Assembly (NCBI GenBank): GCA_030688365.1
Contig: JAUYIE010000013.1
Span: 1-31,903 of the forward strand
From: a bacterium
GTDB lineage: Bacteria; Patescibacteria; ABY1; JACQRZ01
DNA length: 31,903 nt
Direction: 5' to 3'
Numbering within the stretch: position 1 is the stretch's first letter; every line of letters starts with the position of its first letter. Shown here piece by piece: positions 7,133 through 15,485 of the stretch. Below the pieces are notes generated by a model. It ran no database searches. It saw only the letters and a program-made list of their open reading frames with translations, and was not told the DNA's origin. A program made the translations under genes and the position numbers.

Positions 7133-7167
7133 ACCACATCTAATCATAGGTGTGGTATTTTTATTTT
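7133..7167 (+). terminator. Intrinsic terminator of the orphan RNA
   Basis: ACCACATC (7133-7140) pairs with GGTGTGGT (7149-7156) around an 8-base loop, followed by a run rich in T (7158-7167). The T run overlaps the stop codon of the opposing rluA-like gene. On the - strand the same hairpin is followed, six bases on, by seven T residues, so it may also end that gene's transcript. Confidence 0.75.
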
Positions 7168-7846
7168 AGCACGTCCTCTCAATATACTCCGCACTTACGC
7201 CAGTCGTGTCTACAGGAATTTCAATACACTTTCGCTCTCCACCCACGGGCAAATTGAAGCACAATTTTGATGCAGTCAGACCGATAGTTCCTTTTTCTCG
7301 GGTCAGGAGACTGCCGTATTTTTCATCACCGACGATCGGGTGCCCAATCACCGCAAGTTGTGCGCGGATCTGATGTGAACGTCCTGTCTGCAATTGCACT
7401 TCAAGCAATGTAGTCTGTCCCCTATAACCAATGACTTTATATGACAGTATAGCCTCCTTACTATCTGGCCGTGGCATACTAAACGCACGTACGATATTTC
7501 GTTGTTCGTCTTTTACTAAATAATTTTTCAACGTCTTTTCTCTTTCTAGTACCACCCCGTCCACCCATGCTAAATATACTTTTTCCATTTCATGATTGCG
7601 TAGTTGTGCTGAAAGGCGTGATGCACCTTTACTTGTTTTTGCAAATATAACAATACCATCCACCGGCCTATCAAGGCGATGAACGATACCCAAGAAAACT
7701 TCACCAGGCTTGTTTCCTTTTTCTTTGAGATAATCTTTGACATCATCACCCAGTGTGCGATCCCCCGTCTTGTCGCTTTGTACCAACACGCCGGCTGGTT
7801 TGTAGACGATGATACAGTGATTGTCTTCGTAGAGTACTTTTATCAT
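7166..7846 (-). CDS. RluA-family pseudouridine synthase
   Basis: The protein has 226 residues from ATG at 7846, which overlaps the stop of the upstream methyltransferase as ATGA. The catalytic motif GIVHRLDRPVDGIVIFAKT, with the active-site Asp, is at about residue 55. Later come LLEVQLQTGRSHQIRAQLA and HPIVGDEKYGS, both typical of the family. The N-terminus begins directly in the catalytic domain (VLYEDNHCIIVYKPAGVLV), so the S4 RNA-binding domain of RluC/RluD is absent. It should isomerise uridine in rRNA or tRNA, but the target base cannot be read from sequence. Coupling to an RlmI-like methyltransferase suggests rRNA. Confidence 0.93.
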   Translation of the reverse strand: MIKVLYEDNHCIIVYKPAGVLVQSDKTGDRTLGDDVKDYLKEKGNKPGEVFLGIVHRLDRPVDGIVIFAKTSKGASRLSAQLRNHEMEKVYLAWVDGVVLEREKTLKNYLVKDEQRNIVRAFSMPRPDSKEAILSYKVIGYRGQTTLLEVQLQTGRSHQIRAQLAVIGHPIVGDEKYGSLLTREKGTIGLTASKLCFNLPVGGERKCIEIPVDTTGVSAEYIERTC

Positions 7847-8727
7847 ACAGATGTCCAACGGCTGACGATACCGCATGGCAAGTGAAATCCGCGTTCATTT
7901 GATTCCTGGATGGTCAGCTCGCCATGTTCAAACGTGCCCTCACGTCCTTGCATCATACGTTGCAGATTATAAAGATAGACCAATGATGAATAACCGGCAG
8001 CATACCCGTTGAGAATGGCAAATAGAGGCTTTGGAGAGAGTATCTGACTGCAAAGGTCAATCAACGACAAGAAGTCTCTTTCTATCTTCCACACTTCCTT
8101 CTCCGGACCATGACCAAACGCCGGCGGATCCATGATTATCCCATCATAGCGATTGCCCCGCTTAATCTCTCTTTTTACAAAAGAAATCACGTCGTCAATA
8201 ATCCAACGAATCGGTTGATCTTCCAAACTGGATATTTTTGCATTTTCACGCGCCCATGTTACGGCGACTTTTGATCCATCTACATGACATACCTGTGCGC
8301 CTGCTTGAGCCGCAACAAGACTAGCGATACCGGTGTACCCAAATAAGTTGAGAACTTTTACCTCACGATCTGCTTTTGAAATAATATCCGCCATCCATTG
8401 CCAGTTGGCACGATGTTCAGGAAAGATACCGACATGTTTGAAAGAGCTCAAGCGTGTAGCGACCCTAATCCCATCACCCAAATCAACTTCCCATTGTCCG
8501 GGAACGGATTTAAACGTCTTCCACATGCCATTGCGACTATCGTTGGTAAAAGAAGCGTGTACGTCTTTCCACTCCTCTGATGACAACTCTTTATGCCACA
8601 GCGCCTGTGGATCAGGTCGAGATACAATAATATCACCAAATCGTTCTAATTTGGCCTCTTCTCCACAATCAAGGAGTTCATAGTCTCCAAATGCGGGGGT
8701 GGTGAATAGTGATGTTTTTTCCTTCAT
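7843..8727 (-). CDS. Class I SAM-dependent methyltransferase, RlmI/RlmK-like (COG1092 type)
   Basis: The protein has 294 residues. The SAM-binding motif I is VLNLFGYTGIASLVAAQAGA at about residue 125, with an acidic residue ending strand 2 (VCHVDGSK) and the catalytic-type motif YDGIIMDPPAFGHG at about 195. The DPPAFG form and order match the RlmI/RlmK group that makes 5-methylcytosine or N7-methylguanine in 23S rRNA. The N-terminal PUA domain of RlmI is missing or much reduced, as in short bacterial homologues. Its last bases overlap the pseudouridine synthase start (ATGA). No Shine-Dalgarno is visible; an AT-rich stretch with TATAGT just upstream could be a -10 but no good -35 was found. 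Confidence 0.88.
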   Translation of the reverse strand: MKEKTSLFTTPAFGDYELLDCGEEAKLERFGDIIVSRPDPQALWHKELSSEEWKDVHASFTNDSRNGMWKTFKSVPGQWEVDLGDGIRVATRLSSFKHVGIFPEHRANWQWMADIISKADREVKVLNLFGYTGIASLVAAQAGAQVCHVDGSKVAVTWARENAKISSLEDQPIRWIIDDVISFVKREIKRGNRYDGIIMDPPAFGHGPEKEVWKIERDFLSLIDLCSQILSPKPLFAILNGYAAGYSSLVYLYNLQRMMQGREGTFEHGELTIQESNERGFHLPCGIVSRWTSV

Positions 8728-8786
8728 AATAGAAGGAATATACTATATTTATGAAAATTTGGAAAGACTGCAGTATAAACTCCAAA

Positions 8787-8815
8787 TTGACATCCTAAAT
8801 GCATGGTGTCATTAT
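8787..8815 (+). promoter_or_regulatory. Probable promoter of the second + strand RNA
   Basis: TTGACA (8787-8792) is followed after 17 bases by CATTAT (8810-8815), a perfect -35 with a 4/6 -10. The predicted start near 8822 is four bases before the first arm of the long helix at 8826, which fits an RNA whose 5' end is base-paired. Confidence 0.5.
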
Positions 8816-8821
8816 TTTTAT

Positions 8822-8999
8822 GGAACGAGGATTGGCACAAGATCACATCTCTCCTTTTAGGTGGTCTTATCCTCTCCTTTTGTCAAATTAGCAATCTTGA
8901 CACATAGGATAGTGTATGCCAAACTGTCCTCGGATCTTTGAGTTATATAACGACATAACTCTGACTATATAGAAATGCCCCTATATAGTCTATTTTTTT
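8822..8999 (+). ncRNA. Second orphan structured RNA candidate (about 175 nt), family not recognised
   Basis: It fills the gap between thrS and the methyltransferase gene and runs opposite to both. Eighteen consecutive bases on the 5' side form three perfect 6-bp helices with a distant 3' side: CGAGGA 8826-8831 with TCCTCG 8927-8932, TTGGCA 8832-8837 with TGCCAA 8917-8922, and CAAGAT 8838-8843 with ATCTTG 8894-8899. AGGATA (8906-8911), in the loop between the last two 3' strands, is complementary to TATCCT (8868-8873) in the apical loop, giving a possible pseudoknot. A hairpin GAGTTAT/ATAACTC (8940-8961) and a terminator follow. No tmRNA, RNase P or SRP signature is seen. Length is in the range of 6S RNA but the shape is not obviously 6S. 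Confidence 0.55.
8963..8999 (+). terminator. Intrinsic terminator of the second orphan RNA
   Basis: A perfect 10-bp stem, GACTATATAG (8963-8972) with CTATATAGTC (8981-8990), loop of eight bases, then TATTTTTTT (8991-8999). The T run exists only on the + strand, so it does not serve thrS, although it overlaps the thrS stop codon (8998-9000). It implies real + strand transcription in this gap. Confidence 0.75.
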
Positions 9000-10749
9000 A
9001 CTTTCCATTCACCTCGCACTCGCCTTTTATACGCACGACGAAATCCGCTACTGAAGTAACAAGTGGCGCTTCTTCACCTCGTACGCGGATAGAGAGCGAT
9101 GTAAGTTTTTTTTCTTTTTCACCAATCACGATAATGTATGGTATTTTTGATTTGGCAGCATTGCGTACTTTGTACCCTACACTTTCATTAGAATCATCAA
9201 CATGAACACGGACACCTTCTTTTTTGAGTATCTCAGCGAGTTCTTGTGCAATGGAGATATGACTTTCCGCAACTGAAACGATTTCCACTTGTACCGGCGA
9301 GAGCCAAACAGGCCAGACACCCGCATAGTGTTCTATCAAAAATGCTACAAAACGCTCGTGTGTGGACAATGGTGCACGGTGGATCACAAAAACTTCATCA
9401 TTGTGCTGTCCTGTTTCGTCTATATATGACAATTCAAATCGTTCTCGTGCCATAAAATCAAGTTGTACGGTAGACATCGTCTCTTCCCTACCAAGAACTG
9501 ATTTAAATTGTACATCAACTTTTGGCCCATAAAACGCCGCCTCATCATCTGCTTCCGTATAGGGCACATTCATCTCAGACAACACTTCGCGAAGTACCTG
9601 CTCACTATATTCCCAGTTTTCTGGCTGATTGATGTATTTTTCAACGTGGTCAGGACTCCATTTTGACAGTCTAAACCAGTAATCTTTCAAATCAAAAATT
9701 CGGAAATACTCCATCATCATCTCCATAACACTTTTAAATTCTGTCTTTATTTGATCCTTGCGACAATAAATATGCGCATCATTCATTGCCATTGCCCGTA
9801 CACGTAAGAGCCCTGCGAGTGTCCCCGACAATTCATTACGATAGACAGTACCATATTCGGCGAGACGGACGGGTAACTCACGATAACTTCTTGGCTTGTG
9901 TCGATAGATGATATGATGGGGGGGACAATTCATCGCTTTGAGATAATATGTCCCGTCATCCATTTTCATTTCCGGATACATGCTGTCTTTGTAATATGGC
10001 AAATGTCCCGATGTGATAAATAACTCTTCTTTTGCAATATGGGGCGTTACTACGCGCTCATATCCTCCCTGTTCCTCCATTCTTTCAGCAAGTCGCTCAA
10101 TCTGCGTACGGATTATGGTTCCATTGGGAAGCCACAAGGCAAGACCTTTCCCAACCAATTCGTCAATATAAAATAGCTCCTGTTCTTTACCGATTTTTCG
10201 ATGATCCCTCAACTTCGCTTCTTCAAGCATGTTTAAATGTGCATCCAGCTCTTCTTTGGTAGAAAAACATGTACCATAAATACGCGTAAGCATGATATTT
10301 TTCTCATCTCCTCGCCAGTACGCCCCCGCGAGATTAAGAAGCTTAAACGCAACAATCTCTTTGCTTGGATTTCCGGCATGACCACCCTTACACAAATCTT
10401 CAAAATCCCCACTTTTATAAATAGTCAAGGTTTGACCCTCTTTTGAAAATTCGTCAATGAGCTCCAATTTGTAGGGATTTCCAGCAAAACGTTCTTTCGC
10501 ATGTTCAGGACTCACCTCTTCATGAGTCATTTCCGTCCAGGATGGCAATATTCTCGCCATTTCGGCCTCAATTTTAGGCAAATCTTCATCACTCAAGGGC
10601 GTCGTAAACTCAAAATCATAATAAAAACCATTCTCAATAGATGGGCCGATTGAGCGTTTGGAGTCAGGATATAGATTAGTCACTGATGCACCTAACAGGT
10701 GTGCACATGAATGACGAAGCGCTGATAAATACTCTTGATCGTGTGGCAT
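8998..10749 (-). CDS. thrS: Threonyl-tRNA synthetase lacking the TGS domain
   Basis: The protein has 583 residues, against about 640 in E. coli. It starts right at the editing domain (HSCAHLLG near residue 14, the HxxxH metal site of the second N-terminal domain, and GGHAGNPSKEI near 117), so the N-terminal TGS domain is absent. The class II core follows with MNCPPHHIIYRHKPRSYRELPVRLAEYGTVYRNELSG (motif 2), the zinc ligands Cys and His, and YGPKVDVQF. The C-terminal anticodon-binding domain ends VGEKEKKLTSLSIRVR. It charges tRNA(Thr) and should still clear Ser-tRNA(Thr). It is the last gene of the long - strand run starting at lysS, 40 bases after its neighbour. Confidence 0.97.
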   Translation of the reverse strand: MPHDQEYLSALRHSCAHLLGASVTNLYPDSKRSIGPSIENGFYYDFEFTTPLSDEDLPKIEAEMARILPSWTEMTHEEVSPEHAKERFAGNPYKLELIDEFSKEGQTLTIYKSGDFEDLCKGGHAGNPSKEIVAFKLLNLAGAYWRGDEKNIMLTRIYGTCFSTKEELDAHLNMLEEAKLRDHRKIGKEQELFYIDELVGKGLALWLPNGTIIRTQIERLAERMEEQGGYERVVTPHIAKEELFITSGHLPYYKDSMYPEMKMDDGTYYLKAMNCPPHHIIYRHKPRSYRELPVRLAEYGTVYRNELSGTLAGLLRVRAMAMNDAHIYCRKDQIKTEFKSVMEMMMEYFRIFDLKDYWFRLSKWSPDHVEKYINQPENWEYSEQVLREVLSEMNVPYTEADDEAAFYGPKVDVQFKSVLGREETMSTVQLDFMARERFELSYIDETGQHNDEVFVIHRAPLSTHERFVAFLIEHYAGVWPVWLSPVQVEIVSVAESHISIAQELAEILKKEGVRVHVDDSNESVGYKVRNAAKSKIPYIIVIGEKEKKLTSLSIRVRGEEAPLVTSVADFVVRIKGECEVNGK

Positions 10750-10789
10750 AATAGTGTGGTATACAAGTACATGACCTCATCCTACCGCA

Positions 10790-11902
10790 CTACCTCGTAT
10801 CCAGCAAGATGTGAATATGGTCTGTCAGTGTCGGTGCCCTAAATACCCAAAACGGATATAAACTAACCTTCACACTATCTATATCATCAAAATTTCCAAA
10901 ATAGGCAACAATCTCAGCCTGACTTTTCCCAACAAGCGATTGCACATCAAATAGGCGAGGATCTTGTGATATCACTTTTTTAGCTTCACCACTCACTCGT
11001 AATTGTATTTGTGAAAGATCCTCTCCTTTCATTGTAACGATATATTCAAGTGATGATGGTTCTGGAGAAATAAGCTCCTCGTTGACACTCAATTTTTCCT
11101 TTAAGTGTTCTATCATCCTATCGTATACTATCTGCCGATCAAACGAAACAGCGACAAATTGCGCCTCTATCGTTGCATTCAGTGTGGCTGCCTCCTCACC
11201 TTCATTTGCTGAAAAGTCAGTATTAATGACTTTAGAATCAATCGCCTGATAATCACCCTGACCGAGTGCGGACAGTTTCTCTCTAAACTTTGTTTGTAAA
11301 CGATCCATCAATGACTTTTGAGCATTAACTATATCCGCTTTTTGTACTATTTTTACAGTATGTACAGCCGATTGTCTGGGTACAAATGATTCTCCGTATA
11401 TCTGTGTTTGTGTACCCTCCCATAATCCAGGAATGGTAAAATGTGAACCATCTACAGAACCGACATCTCCTTCTTTATCGGCACGAACGTCAACAACAAC
11501 CTCTCCATGTGCCGGTACTGTTGCAAAATCGTCCATACGAAACAAAACATCATTGGCACTGAGAAGTCGTGTTGTTGCGCGTAGTGGCTGATCTGTGGAG
11601 GTTTTGTTCAGAAGTGTGATCGTCCCTGTCAAATTACCGACCACCTGTTTTGAACCACTAATGTCAAAATGTCCTTCTCCTCGCAATACTTCACTGTGGA
11701 TAGTAGCGTTTACCTCATCAGGACTATGCACTACAGTATCAGTCAAAGAGAACAATTGAGTGGCACTAAAAGATTGTGCTACCGGTTTTACTATAATGGT
11801 CGCCCAACTAAATGAAAAATAAAACACAGCCAGAGCGACCAATAATGAAAAAATAAAAAAAGTTCCTGCAATACGTTTGTAAAGATTTGTTTTACTATTC
11901 AT
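10790..11902 (-). CDS. Membrane-anchored Baseplate_J-like protein, unknown function
   Basis: The protein has 370 residues from ATG at 11902, which sits eight bases after an AGGA ribosome site; an ATG two codons earlier is too close to that site. A single membrane segment at about residues 10-32 would leave the rest outside the membrane. The exterior part has the pattern of CPR proteins annotated Baseplate J-like: GTITLLNKTSTDQPLRATTRLLSANDVLFRMDD, VPAHGEVVVDVRADKEGDVG, then FTIPGLWEGTQTQIYGES. Despite that label no phage or secretion genes are nearby. It starts a few bases after dnaE and is probably cotranslated. A cell-surface or envelope structural role is a guess. Confidence 0.75.
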   Translation of the reverse strand: MNSKTNLYKRIAGTFFIFSLLVALAVFYFSFSWATIIVKPVAQSFSATQLFSLTDTVVHSPDEVNATIHSEVLRGEGHFDISGSKQVVGNLTGTITLLNKTSTDQPLRATTRLLSANDVLFRMDDFATVPAHGEVVVDVRADKEGDVGSVDGSHFTIPGLWEGTQTQIYGESFVPRQSAVHTVKIVQKADIVNAQKSLMDRLQTKFREKLSALGQGDYQAIDSKVINTDFSANEGEEAATLNATIEAQFVAVSFDRQIVYDRMIEHLKEKLSVNEELISPEPSSLEYIVTMKGEDLSQIQLRVSGEAKKVISQDPRLFDVQSLVGKSQAEIVAYFGNFDDIDSVKVSLYPFWVFRAPTLTDHIHILLDTR

Positions 11903-11913
11903 AGTCATAATCC

Positions 11914-14900
11914 TTATGTGATTGATAATGAATCTTGTGCTGAACGACTTTTCAATATAGCTATCAATTCATCATTAACTTCCTTCACAGAACTACATAT
12001 AATTTTTGGATCATTGTCCTTCAAGGACAGTTTACCATCTATCGCAATGATTTTGTCTACATCCCACACGCATGCTGTATCTTTTAAAATTGACGGAAAC
12101 ACAATCACTTCTATCGTGTCAGTCAGATCCTCCACCGTAACAAACAACATAGGTTCATTTGTTTTCGTATAGATTTTTTTGGCGGCAGTTACGATTCCAC
12201 TTACTCTCACTTGACTGTTATTGCCCTTCTTCTTTGCATTTTCGCATGATGTTACAAACTTATCAAGTAAATGACGAATGTCATCTAGGGGATGTGCGGA
12301 AATGTATAGTCCTAGTAGCTCCTTTTCCCACGCCAGTTTCGTCCTAGAATCGATCGGTGTGACTGTATCAACCATTTTAAAACTCAAACCAGAATCGCTC
12401 TCTGGCAGTGTGCCAAACAAATTTGCCTGTTTTGATGAGCTCTCCTGTGTCATACGCTTGTGAAAAGCAAGCATACCATCTACATTATAGAACATTTGAC
12501 TGCGATCACCAAAGCAATCAAAAGCACCCGACCGTATGAAGCTTTCCAATGACTTTTTATTTAAATCTTTATCGTGAATACGCCGTAATAGATTTTCAAG
12601 TGAAGTATACGTTCCATGCTCTTCTCTCTCACTCACAATTGTATCCACAATGTGTGCTCCAACATTTTTTATCGCCATTAGCCCAAATCGTATTTTATCC
12701 TTTTCTTCAACTGTCGGTGACTTTAGTACTGTAAAACTCCCATTACTTTCGTTAATATCTGGTGCAAGAACTTCAATACCCATCCGACGGCACTCCTGAA
12801 TGATATCCATAACTTTTTCAGAATCATTGGATTCTGCTGTTAAAACTGCTGTCATGTATTCAGCGGGAAAGTGCGCCTTCATATAGGCAGTCCAGTATGC
12901 CACCAAGCCATAGCTTGCCGCATGGGCTTTATTAAATCCATAACCCTGGAATGGCTCAAAAAGTTGCCATATTTCCTCTGATTTTTGTTTTGAAAGACCA
13001 CCATGTTTTTGACAACCTTCCACAAAGATGGTGTGTTGTTTTGCCATTTCCTCAGGAATTTTTTTACCAACTGCCTTTCTAAACTTATCCACTTCCTCCC
13101 AGGTATACCCGGCGACTTCAATAGCGGTCATCAACAAATCATCCTGATAGACCAATACACCGTACGTAGGTTCCAAAAACTTTTTCATCGCAGGATGAGG
13201 GTATACAACAGGCCGTTCCCCATTTTTTCGCGCAATGTATTCATTTATGTTTTCAATGGGTCCGGGACGGTACAATGCAACCATCAAGTTAATATCATGA
13301 ATAGATGTAGGTTTAAGATCTTTAAGTGACCGTGTCATTCCTGCGCCATTGAGCTGAAACAATCCCATTGTCTCACCGCGCGCCAGCATTTCAAACGTTT
13401 CCTGATCATCCACGGGCAGACGAGGTAAATCAATAGCGACACCATGGATTCGCTGGACGCATTCAATCGCGTCGCCCAAAATAGACAAATTTGTAATTCC
13501 CAAAAAATCAAATTTGAGCAATCCGGTTTCTTCAATGTCGTACATATTATACTGGGTGATGATCTTGCCCCCACGCGGATCAAACTGGATTGGAGCAAAA
13601 TCAGTCAGTGGTGATGGTGCCATCACGACCCCTGCTGCATGTACTGAAACATGACGAACACACCCTTCCATTTTTTTAGCTAAATCTATGATTTCCTTTG
13701 TTTCCGGATCCCGGTCATACAGTTGCGTAAGTTCCGGTACGATATCCATTGCATGCTCAATGGTCATAGGGGCTCCTTGTGCTCCCAATGGAATAAGACT
13801 GGATATCATGTCACCCTTAGCATAGGGATACCCCAGTGCGCGTGCTACATCCTTGACTGATCCTTTGGCCATCATGGTACCAAACGTCCCGATCTGCGCG
13901 ACCTTATCAGCACCGTACGTCTCAACAGCATATTGAATCATTTCTTCACGACGGTTATCCGCATAATCCATATCAATATCAGGAGCAGATGGGCGAAACG
14001 GGTTGAGAAAACGTTCAAACGGGATATTATACTTAATTGGATCAACATTAGTAATACCGATCAGATAGGTAACAATAGATCCTGCCACAGATCCTCTAAT
14101 ATTTGTTAAGATATTTTTTTCACGGGCAAAACGAATCAAGTCGCCCACAACAAGAAAGTAAGGAGAATATCCTTTATCAAAAATTATTTTAAGTTCGTAT
14201 TCAATGCGTTCTACCACTTCATCGGTCTTTTCAATGTCTCGCTGATCAATACCTCTGTATACCCATGCGCGTAATTCCGCATCATGAGATACGGATCCTT
14301 CTGACAGTGCAATATTGGGAAACACCCATTTACCTAACTCCAGTTCCAGGTTACATGATTCTGCAATCTTGAACGTATTTTCTACCGCGTCGGGTGCATA
14401 GGAAAAATGTTCATACGCAGTATCAGTATCAATAAAAGAAAAGTCTTCATCCTCTGCAAACAAATCCGAATCACCTACGTTTGTACCAGTCTGAACTGCT
14501 AGAAGTGTTGCGTGCGCACGACTATCATCTGGTACCAAATAATGCGAATCTTGTGTTCCCACCACCCCAATACCCATTTCTTTTCCTAAATCTACAAGAG
14601 CATACGTCGCTTCCATCTGACGAGGAATCCCTGGATGATGCATGAGTTCCAAAAAGTAATTATCAACGCCAAAGATATCTTGGTAATCTCGAATAATCTG
14701 ACGAGCATGTTCCATGTCTCCATCCAAAATACTTCGAGATAATTCTCCCCCCATACATCCAGAAAGCGCAATCACTCCTTCGTGGTGTTGCCGTAACAAA
14801 TCCCGATCCATTCTCGGCTTATAATAATACCCCTCAAGGTTGGCCGAGGTTACTAATTTGATAAGATTTTTATATCCAATGTGATTCTTGGCAAGTAACG

Positions 14901-15180
14901 TAAGATGGTACCGACGCGCGTCCAATCCTGGAGATTTATCAAATCGGGTACGCGCCGCCACATATGCTTCAACACCTATTATCGGTTTTATACCCTCACT
15001 GGTTGCTTTTTTATAAAATTCAATCGCACCATACATATTGCCGTGATCAGTGATAGCCATGGCTGGCATACCAAGTGATTTTGCTCGCTTAACTAAACCA
15101 CCAATCTTTGAAAGTCCGTCAAGAAGACTGTAGTGACTATGGGTATGTAAATGAATAAATGGTGTCCGTTTTGACGGCAT
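11914..15180 (-). CDS. dnaE: DNA polymerase III alpha subunit
   Basis: The protein has 1088 residues, slightly short for DnaE. A Shine-Dalgarno AAGGA precedes the ATG. The N-terminal PHP domain (to about residue 210) keeps apparent metal ligands: HLHTH, SLLDG, TDHGN, GVEAY, YHLTLL, SGCMGGE and QDSHY. The polymerase core has RGSVAGS and the catalytic PDIDMDY at about residue 398, then FGTMMAKGSVKDVAR. Near the end come the tandem helix-hairpin-helix region and an OB-fold (about 990-1030, VRVSGIVTAAKKIYTKTNEPM). It is the replicative polymerase. No dnaQ is in the window, so PHP-based proofreading is plausible. The gene is embedded among envelope genes rather than replication genes. Confidence 0.97.
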   Translation of the reverse strand: MPSKRTPFIHLHTHSHYSLLDGLSKIGGLVKRAKSLGMPAMAITDHGNMYGAIEFYKKATSEGIKPIIGVEAYVAARTRFDKSPGLDARRYHLTLLAKNHIGYKNLIKLVTSANLEGYYYKPRMDRDLLRQHHEGVIALSGCMGGELSRSILDGDMEHARQIIRDYQDIFGVDNYFLELMHHPGIPRQMEATYALVDLGKEMGIGVVGTQDSHYLVPDDSRAHATLLAVQTGTNVGDSDLFAEDEDFSFIDTDTAYEHFSYAPDAVENTFKIAESCNLELELGKWVFPNIALSEGSVSHDAELRAWVYRGIDQRDIEKTDEVVERIEYELKIIFDKGYSPYFLVVGDLIRFAREKNILTNIRGSVAGSIVTYLIGITNVDPIKYNIPFERFLNPFRPSAPDIDMDYADNRREEMIQYAVETYGADKVAQIGTFGTMMAKGSVKDVARALGYPYAKGDMISSLIPLGAQGAPMTIEHAMDIVPELTQLYDRDPETKEIIDLAKKMEGCVRHVSVHAAGVVMAPSPLTDFAPIQFDPRGGKIITQYNMYDIEETGLLKFDFLGITNLSILGDAIECVQRIHGVAIDLPRLPVDDQETFEMLARGETMGLFQLNGAGMTRSLKDLKPTSIHDINLMVALYRPGPIENINEYIARKNGERPVVYPHPAMKKFLEPTYGVLVYQDDLLMTAIEVAGYTWEEVDKFRKAVGKKIPEEMAKQHTIFVEGCQKHGGLSKQKSEEIWQLFEPFQGYGFNKAHAASYGLVAYWTAYMKAHFPAEYMTAVLTAESNDSEKVMDIIQECRRMGIEVLAPDINESNGSFTVLKSPTVEEKDKIRFGLMAIKNVGAHIVDTIVSEREEHGTYTSLENLLRRIHDKDLNKKSLESFIRSGAFDCFGDRSQMFYNVDGMLAFHKRMTQESSSKQANLFGTLPESDSGLSFKMVDTVTPIDSRTKLAWEKELLGLYISAHPLDDIRHLLDKFVTSCENAKKKGNNSQVRVSGIVTAAKKIYTKTNEPMLFVTVEDLTDTIEVIVFPSILKDTACVWDVDKIIAIDGKLSLKDNDPKIICSSVKEVNDELIAILKSRSAQDSLSIT

Positions 15181-15205
15181 GAGATTCCTTGTTTAAAATT
15201 GATAT

Positions 15206-15484
15206 CTACTTTTTACCGCGTCCGCGAGTCTTTTGCAAGGTGGATACTACGCCTTTGAGCATTTGTGCTATCTGCAATGCTTGTTTGACATGAGTCACTG
15301 CCCCCTCAACTAATAATGTTAATCGGACAAAGCTATCCTTACTGCGATCTATCGCATCATTGATCTGACGTGAAATTTGAATTGCATATGCAAGAGCGAC
15401 AATAGCAAGGACGACGGCAATAGCACCTCCCACGATAATAATACTTAAACAAATTTGTAAATAGAGTGGTAACGTTGGATCCAT
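15206..15484 (-). CDS. Small single-pass membrane protein, unknown
   Basis: The product has 92 residues with one long hydrophobic helix at about 9-33 (ICLSIIIVGGAIAVVLAIVALAYAI), then an amphipathic helical region (INDAIDRSKDSFVRLTLLVEGAVTHVKQALQIAQMLKGVVSTLQK) and a basic tail. This layout is like DUF948-type proteins, but the match is by shape only. Its ATG is one base from the stop of the HtrA-like gene, and dnaE follows 25 bases later. Tight coupling to the HtrA-like gene suggests a shared envelope role. Confidence 0.7.
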   Translation of the reverse strand: MDPTLPLYLQICLSIIIVGGAIAVVLAIVALAYAIQISRQINDAIDRSKDSFVRLTLLVEGAVTHVKQALQIAQMLKGVVSTLQKTRGRGKK

Positions 15485-15485
15485 A

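Larger units (their letters stand above)
6902..7167 (+). ncRNA. Orphan structured RNA candidate (about 265 nt), family not recognised
   Basis: The region has its own promoter and terminator and runs opposite to both flanking genes. The 5' domain folds into a rod: GGAGA 6904-6908 with TCTCC 7004-7008; GTGTGTAG 6913-6920 with CTACACAT 6991-6998; CTCAAG...GG 6921-6931 with CCTTTTTGAG 6967-6976; GTGACG 6940-6945 with CGTTCAC 6954-6960. The 3' domain has GCCGGT 7051-7056 pairing with ACCGGT 7094-7099 around a perfect 9-bp hairpin (7063-7071 with 7081-7089), then TTCGGA 7099-7104 with TCCGAG 7113-7118. A Shine-Dalgarno and a 17-codon ORF lie between the domains. It lacks a tRNA-like end (not tmRNA), the conserved RNase P core, and the SRP loop. 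A dual-function RNA or 6S-like RNA is possible. Confidence 0.55.

Noticed and set aside
6902..7167. tmRNA, RNase P RNA or SRP RNA in the miaB-rluA gap
   Set aside because: No tRNA-like acceptor with TpsiC arm, no conserved RNase P core sequence, and no SRP GGAA-loop/asymmetric-loop motif were found by eye.
8897..8925. Second promoter starting TTGACA at 8897
   Set aside because: The base run at the -10 place (CAAACT) is only 3/6, and TTGACA there is part of the helix arm of the RNA.
10750..10789. T-box or attenuator before thrS
   Set aside because: The gap is only 40 bases with no T-box core, hairpin or terminator.
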